Of a DNA stretch of 64,000 bases, positions 58,741 through 64,000 are shown one piece after another. Both the position numbers and the translations under genes were made by a program. The stretch is from positions 113,387 to 177,386 of the forward strand of contig NW_025860021.1 in the NCBI RefSeq assembly GCF_002878395.1, in the 5' to 3' direction. The notes under the pieces are model-generated. The model ran no database searches, was not told the DNA's origin, and worked only from the letters and a program-made list of their open reading frames with translations. Each line of letters begins with the position of its first letter. Positions within the stretch are counted from its first letter, which is position 1. Source of the stretch: Capsicum annuum. Its lineage: Eukaryota > Streptophyta > Magnoliopsida > Solanales > Solanaceae.

Positions 58741-58914
58741 TCATGTGTGAGGTATGAATTTGCATTAACATTTATGTTTTATAACTCTGTTAAAGAAAAT
58801 TGCAAATTCTTTGGTGTCCTTGTTTTTGGTCTTTATTAAAGGTAAGTGTGGTTGTGTTTGGTGTCAAATTGTGACAATAAATTCCTTGTCTTATCATTTA
58901 AGGAGAAATAATCC

Positions 58915-58934
58915 TAAGGGAGGGGGGGAGAGTA
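58915..58934 (+). other. Polypurine tract of A2
   Basis: AAGGGAGGGGGGGAGAGTA directly before the 3' LTR, with fewer G-runs than in A1. Confidence 0.75.
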
Positions 58935-61260
58935 AGTAATGCCCCGGGTTCTTGGTCCTTAAACATTTTTGAAAATTTTATCCTCACTGTCTAGACTATG
59001 ATTTACCCCTATGAGTCATAGGGTGTCTTGACAGGTCATATGACCCTCATCATAAGGTGACAAGTGAGTGGTGCTTGAGTTGCTATATTGAGTTTTACTT
59101 AGGGATACGAGTCATAGGGAGTCTTGATGAGTCCTAGGGACCCAATCATAACCAAATCAGTAACTATGTGGCAAAGTTCTGCTCTGAGTACGAGTGGTTC
59201 ACTAAGAGTCGTAAGGAATTTTTATGAGTCATTGGGTGCAAATTATAGGATGTCCTGTGCTTACCTAAATGGTTTTTTTGTTGATTACAACTAGACCCTA
59301 AGAGTCATAGGGCCCCATTACGAGTCATATAGGTTGAGTCATAGGGTCAACAGATTGTGAGTTCCTTAGAGACTGCCTTGGCTATGACTCATGGTGAAGA
59401 GTCATAATGAGACTATACGGTTTGTATAGTGATCTATAGTCATTGACTGCAAAAATTCAATTTTTAATTTGTAGGCACTTTGGACAATTCCCTTCTTGCC
59501 CAATTAAAACCCCACTCCCATAAAGCACATGGGGGGGGGGGGGGTTACATTTTATCCTTAAGGTACTCAAACACTTCCAAAGCTCTCTCAAATTCTCTCA
59601 AGTAGCAATACTTAGGGTTTCCAAGAAGTAGGTCGTCTAAGGGCTCAAGGGTTGAATTCCTTCTGCGAAACTTAGTAATTTAGGCATGTTACTTTTCCCT
59701 TATTGTTAATTTGTTAAAAGTATATGTTTTAAAGTATTGTTCATGAGATATTGATGTTGGCTTTGAAGCAAGTCTTGCGAGTTTTGAATGCTTTTTGTTG
59801 AACAATGTTTTCCCATGGTTTACATATGATTATCAGCTTTAAACATTATTTTGAACTTGTGGGTGAATGGGTATGGTGAATAAACTGGAGAATTATGATT
59901 TTCCCTAAACTTGTGACTTTTGAAGTGGTTATGACCCCAAACCCATATTGTGAAATTGGTTTTAATTATGAGAAAAATTGGAATTGAATTATCTTTGAAC
60001 AAATGCATAATGGTTTCCAATTGAACCTTGTAGGTTTTTTTTCACAAGCTATGGCATATTTGAACCAAAAGGGTTGTTAATTCCCCCAGTGATGTAATTA
60101 TTTTGGCATGTTGTTGTTACTTTGCAAGTGTAGTTGGTATGACGATACCAATAATGTATGCCTTGATGTGAAATATGGTTCAATAAATCGAAATGTGTGA
60201 TGAATGTATTTAATTGGTCTTTAATTAGTGTTGTGTAGCTGAGTCATGAAAGTGAAGTTCTGAGAGACCAATACTGGAAACTACAGTTGTCAATGTAGGG
60301 GTCTATATGATCGGGTGGTTCGAGTCTCCCATATTATATTACATGATTTGGTGCTCGTGTTATCTTGATATGCAGGGAGGTTCAACTCCCCCATAGAGCA
60401 TATGTTTACCCTTTGGTTTGTGCGGCCACATGCACTGGGGCCCTACCTGTTGGGAGAGAGATTGGCCCGTATAACCAGTGGATGCCTTCGTATGTTATGA
60501 TGGTTGAGCTACACAATCCAGGTTGAAGTTTTATAAAGCCTATTAAGCCTTGTTCCCTATCCCATCACATGATGTGTGTGTGTGTGTATATATATATACA
60601 CACACATATATTATTTATATATATGTATATATCTATAAATGTACTTGCATATATTTATGTGCATTGGATTTTGACTAATTTTGAAGTATTGATCATGGCA
60701 TTATTTTGCTTATTTATCCCTGAGTTTCATGCTAGTGTTCACCCCACTAACCATATCCAGACGCTATATCCCCACACGATGCAGTGTCTGAAGGCAAGTG
60801 TACTTTTCTTAATAGCGTTACATGGATCGGCTTGGTTCGTTGGTTCGTTGTGTTATGGTAAAGTGGTGATCTTCCATTCCCTAGAAGGCTTAAGCATTTC
60901 ACTATATTTCATTCTCAGATTTGAGTTGAAAGTTACTTTCATTAACATTATCATTTTCATTTTCATTGCCATTTTTCAGAGTCGGGAACATGTCCTGACC
61001 AAGACTGTTCTTCGCTCTTGTGTTAAAAGGCTTTGTTTGATTACTATAGACTTGGGTAGCTTTGGTTGGTTATTTTTGCCGGTTGTTGGTTATGGATCAT
61101 AGAAGTATCTTTTATTCTTTAAATTTTTCATGTTATATGTTTAGAATTCAACTGACAACAGGGATATCGTGTTGTTTGGTTAGGTGTATTAGGGGTGGTC
61201 TCCGGTCCAAGTGGGACTTGACATGCCTGTCATAGCCAGGCCCTAGATTGGGTCATGATA
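58935..61260 (+). repeat. A2 3' LTR (complete, 2,326 bp)
   Basis: From AGTAATGCCCCGGG to GGTCATGATA, then the GCTAA duplication. It joins in one piece the left part (as 44561-45878) and right part (as 53481-54390), proving that those two are halves of one LTR. It contains a G14 run near 59531-59544. The 177-codon frame 60569-61102 lies wholly inside it and is opened by a microsatellite. Confidence 0.92.
60573..60640. repeat. TG/TA/CA microsatellite
   Basis: A (TG)n-(TA)n-(CA)n run, partly self-complementary, in the A2 3' LTR. The other A LTRs have only a shorter TA run here. Confidence 0.9.
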
Positions 61261-61477
61261 GCTAAGGTTCACCTTAGTCCTCAAACCTCTCTAAAAACAA
61301 TTCTAGAAGTAAGACCAGAACTGCGTACCTCGATCATATATGATAAAAACTGGGGAACCATGCAATTTAACGATCTCTTGAATAAACAACTTCGCATAAT
61401 CCTCAGTTCAATAACTAGTCCTCACAGGCAAGAAGCAAGCATACTTGGTCTTCCTATCCACAATGACTGTCACAACT
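61261..61477 (-). pseudogene. Element B integrase core fragment
   Basis: Minus-strand translation from 61477 reads VIVDRKTKYACFLPV, TEDYAKLFIQEIVKLHGSPV, IIYDRGTQF and GLRTKVNL, the middle of a Ty3 integrase catalytic core (the second catalytic Asp is in YDRG). Its next residues lie at 44555 and lower, on the other side of A2. At 61478 it is cut by the LTR of element C. Confidence 0.85.
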
Positions 61478-62344
61478 CAAGGCTACCCCCTAGTCATAAC
61501 ACGGTGTTTAAGACCACAAGTAACCTTAAGCTAACCCATGATCTGGTACCTGTAGTGAGCACTGATTAATATAATAATAAAACATCATGTGCAGAAGTTG
61601 AACTGATAAAGTTTTGATAAGATATAAAACTGAAACAAATACCAACATATCTGAATTATAGAATAAATCAAAAACAATTTTGACTAGCTGAATATCTAGT
61701 CTGAATATCTTAATATCAGACATCTAGTGATAATGTCTGAAAGCCTCTACGACATGAGAAATTGATGGAACAAACCCCCCAACTAAGTCCAACTAACTGA
61801 ACATAAAGAAATACTAAAATAACTGCAATAACGTTTCCTGTCCTCCATGTACGAGGACCCACTACTATTGCCGCTGAGAGGTACTGAGATTTCTAAGGAT
61901 GACCAGGCAATTGCGCATTCAAACCTATGTTATAATAAAGTAGGAAAATACAGCCTCCATTTTATGGAGGTTATCACTGATGCAAAACCTCCATGTAATG
62001 GAGCTTATTCTGGAGGTCCAAAATTTGTGCAAAGGTAATCGCAGAGGCTAACCTCTGTGACACACTAATATTGCAGAGGATTACTTCCTCCAAGGTCCAA
62101 AATCACCTCGAACCTTTTCCAAAAATTTCAACACTCTCTCGAATGACCCTTTTAACATCCCTAAACATATTTTAACTCAAAAATTGATGATTCAGACTAG
62201 GGAAAGCCAAAATAAAAATCTTTGAATTCCTGGGGTCTTAAAAATGGTTAAATCCCTTATACTTAGTGTAACATTTATGCCTTAGACTCCTTAAGCGTAT
62301 GAATAGGTGCTGGAAACGAGCCTATGATGATACAAAATATTACA
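61478..62344 (-). repeat. Ty3 element C 3' LTR
   Basis: Plus strand TGTCACAACTCAAGGCTACC to AAATATTACA, 867 bp, followed by a polypurine tract. Left flank ATGAC (61473-61477) should be the target duplication. It contains an internal GGAGG/CCTCC-rich stretch (61945-62035) and shows no gene. Confidence 0.88.
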
Positions 62345-62359
62345 ATATCTCCCCCTTAG
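62345..62359 (-). other. Polypurine tract of element C
   Basis: Minus strand CTAAGGGGGAGATAT immediately before the LTR start TGTAATATT. Confidence 0.85.
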
Positions 62360-62579
62360 GATCATTTATACTTGAATGAAGTTGTTTATTCTAAGATACC
62401 AAGAAAACTAAGATTATTTACGGAATACTTATGAGTTAAATCATGATTAAATAACTGAATCTGAAACATGATACACGGTTTGGACTAAATTCATGAATGC
62501 ATTCAATGACATGAGAATGGTTATATAGCTGAGATAGAAAATGAGAGATTCACTTAAGGGAGAAGCATTCCCTCAAGCT

Positions 62580-64000
62580 AGATCTAAATTTGTTGAGAAA
62601 AGATGAGGATACTTGGCTCACATATCTACTTGTGATTCCCAAGTATTCCTCTTAATGGAATGATTTCACCATAAGACTTTAACCAAGGGAACTTCTTTAT
62701 TCCTCAACCTATGAGTCTGATGGTCAAGGACTTCAACTGGGACTTTCTCATAGGAAAGGTTATATTCCACATCCACATTCTCTAAGGGGACAAAAGAAGT
62801 TGAGTCACCAATACATTTCTTTATCTTAGAACATGAACCACTGAATACACTAATACCAAATCTGTTGGCAACTCTAACTCATAAGCTACCTTCCCAAAAT
62901 GACTCAAAATCCTATATGGGATCATATAGTGGGGACTGAGCTTTCCCATCTTGCCAAATATGTTTACCCCATTCATCGTCAAAATTCTTATATAAACCAG
63001 GTCACCAACTTCAAATTCAAGATCTTTTCTCCTCATATCTGTATAAGATTTTTGATGACTTTGGGCTGTCTTTAACCTTTTGTGGATTAAATGTACATTC
63101 TCCATCGCCTCAAACACTGAATCTGGCCCTATCAAGGCAGCCTCACCTACTTCAAACCAACTAATAGGAGATCTATACCTCCTCTAATAAAGAGCCTCTA
63201 ATGAAGGCATCTAAATATTAGAGTGATAGTAGTTGTTGTATGCAAACTCAAACAAAGGTAAGTGGTCATCCCAACTACCCTTGAAGTCAATAACATAATA
63301 CCTTGGCATGTCCTCTAAAGTTTGAATAGTCCTTTTCTCCTGACTATTTGTTTGAGGATAAAATGTTGTACTGAGATGGATTTGGTCACCATGACGATTC
63401 TGAAAAGCCTTCCAAAAGTGAGATGTAAGTTAGGTATCTCTATCTTAAATGATGGTCAGAGGTACCCTATGCAACTTTACCAACTCCCTTAGATAGAGAC
63501 GAGCACAATATTCAGTTTAATACGAAGTATGAACTAGCTAAAAATAGGTTGACTTGGTTATTCTATCTACAATGACCCAAATTGAATCATGCTGATGGCG
63601 CATACAAAGCAACCCTATCACAAACTCCATGTTCACCACTTCCCAATTCCATGTGGAGATGTTGAACTCATGAAGCGTACCACTAGGCCTTTAGTGATTG
63701 ACCTTAACCTACTGATAATTCAAAAACTTAGCTATAAACGCTGCAAAACTTTCTTTATACCAATCTACCAATATATTTACCATAAATCTCGGTACATCTT
63801 AGTGGCTCCTGGGTGAATAAAATACTGTACACTATGCACTTCTACAAATATATGATGCTTCAGACAATCCACACTCGGACACATAACCTACCTTGATAGC
63901 GAGCATATTGTCTCCCCCTTGGGTGAAAACCTCAACCTTCTAATTCCTAACAACCTCCTTCAACTTGGTCAAAATAGTATCCCTGTCTTGTTTTTCTTTC
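62580..64000 (-). pseudogene. Element C integrase (runs off the window)
   Basis: From the right edge: decayed zinc-binding part, then the core around 63640-63330 (MEFVIGLLCMRHQHDSIWVI, VDRITKSTYF, LHRVPLTII, DRDT.LTSHFWKAFQN, LSTTFYPQT). Next comes SWDDHLPLFEFAYNNYYHSN, then the frame 63135-62821 (IGPDSVFEAMENVHLIHKRL, KTAQSHQKSYTDMRRKDLEF, GKLSPHYMIPYRIL.HFGKVAYEL). The chromodomain-like end YEKVPVEVLDHQTHRLRNKE, VKVLW lies near 62760-62640. Stops interrupt it, and the catalytic Glu region reads NSQEKRT. RT and gag should lie beyond 64000. Confidence 0.88.

Larger units (their letters stand above)
44561..61260 (+). mobile_element. Ty3/gypsy element A2, target duplication GCTAA
   Basis: The 5' LTR starts at 44561 after GCTAA (44556-44560). 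The 3' LTR ends at 61260, followed by GCTAA (61261-61265). The disrupted integrase frame of B continues across this site once the insert and one duplication are skipped. Removing the nested H2 block (45879-53480) leaves about 9.1 kb: LTR, Met-type primer site, gag, protease, RT-RNase H, core-less integrase, polypurine tract, LTR. Its coding part is degenerate throughout and pairs with A1. Confidence 0.92.

Noticed and set aside
60569..61102. 177-codon plus-strand frame, the longest in the window
   Set aside because: It lies entirely inside the A2 3' LTR, starts in a microsatellite and is not preserved as an open frame in the other A LTRs.

Overview
This window looks like repeat-dense nuclear heterochromatin from a flowering plant, most likely a Solanaceae species. 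The evidence is an AT-rich sequence packed with decayed Ty3/gypsy chromovirus-type retrotransposons with 2.0-2.7 kb LTRs. There are also a SIRE-like Ty1/copia element, an L1-type LINE fragment, Athila/Tat-type sequences and a hAT transposase relic. The Solanaceae call rests on the overall resemblance of the LTRs and polyproteins to those common in tomato, potato and pepper; it is an inference, not a search result. I recognise no intact host protein gene, tRNA, rRNA, CRISPR array or operon. Every long open frame is either a piece of a transposon polyprotein or an antisense or LTR shadow.

Layout, left to right. 1-7438: the right part of a Ty3 element (A1, + strand) with an Athila/Tat-type element (H1, - strand) sitting in its 5' LTR. 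7560-8800: LINE reverse-transcriptase tail. 9066-15338: a defective SIRE-like copia element (- strand) with both LTRs but no recognisable RT or integrase core. 15739-24158: a non-coding Ty3-type LTR element (I, + strand) with 5-bp target duplications ATTGT. 24209-27128: a hAT transposase pseudogene (- strand) split by a solo LTR (24643-25826, target duplication CAAAT). 27129-28320: fragments of two LTRs (E and D). 28321-40975: a Ty3 LTR (F) split by a complete Ty3 element (G, 28732-39121, - strand, target duplication ACAGT). 41003-41525: the resumed D LTR. 41526-61477: a Ty3 element (B, - strand) split by a second copy of the A element (A2, 44561-61260, target duplication GCTAA), whose own 5' LTR is split by H2 (45879-53480). 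61478-64000: another Ty3 element (C, - strand) inserted in B and running off the window.

The nesting order, inferred from target duplications and from reading frames that resume after each insertion, is hAT, then E, D, B, A2 and H2 going inwards, with F/G as a second nest in D and C as a second insertion in B. A1 and A2 are interrupted by the same H element at the same LTR position and share the same deletion of the integrase core. They therefore look like two copies of one already-nested block, about 52.86 kb apart, rather than two independent insertions.

All the polyproteins are broken by stops and frameshifts, and several catalytic residues are lost. Many lesions look like C-to-T/G-to-A decay, as expected for methylated silenced repeats. 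LTR ends, primer-binding sites, polypurine tracts and target duplications remain readable and give the most precise boundaries in this annotation.
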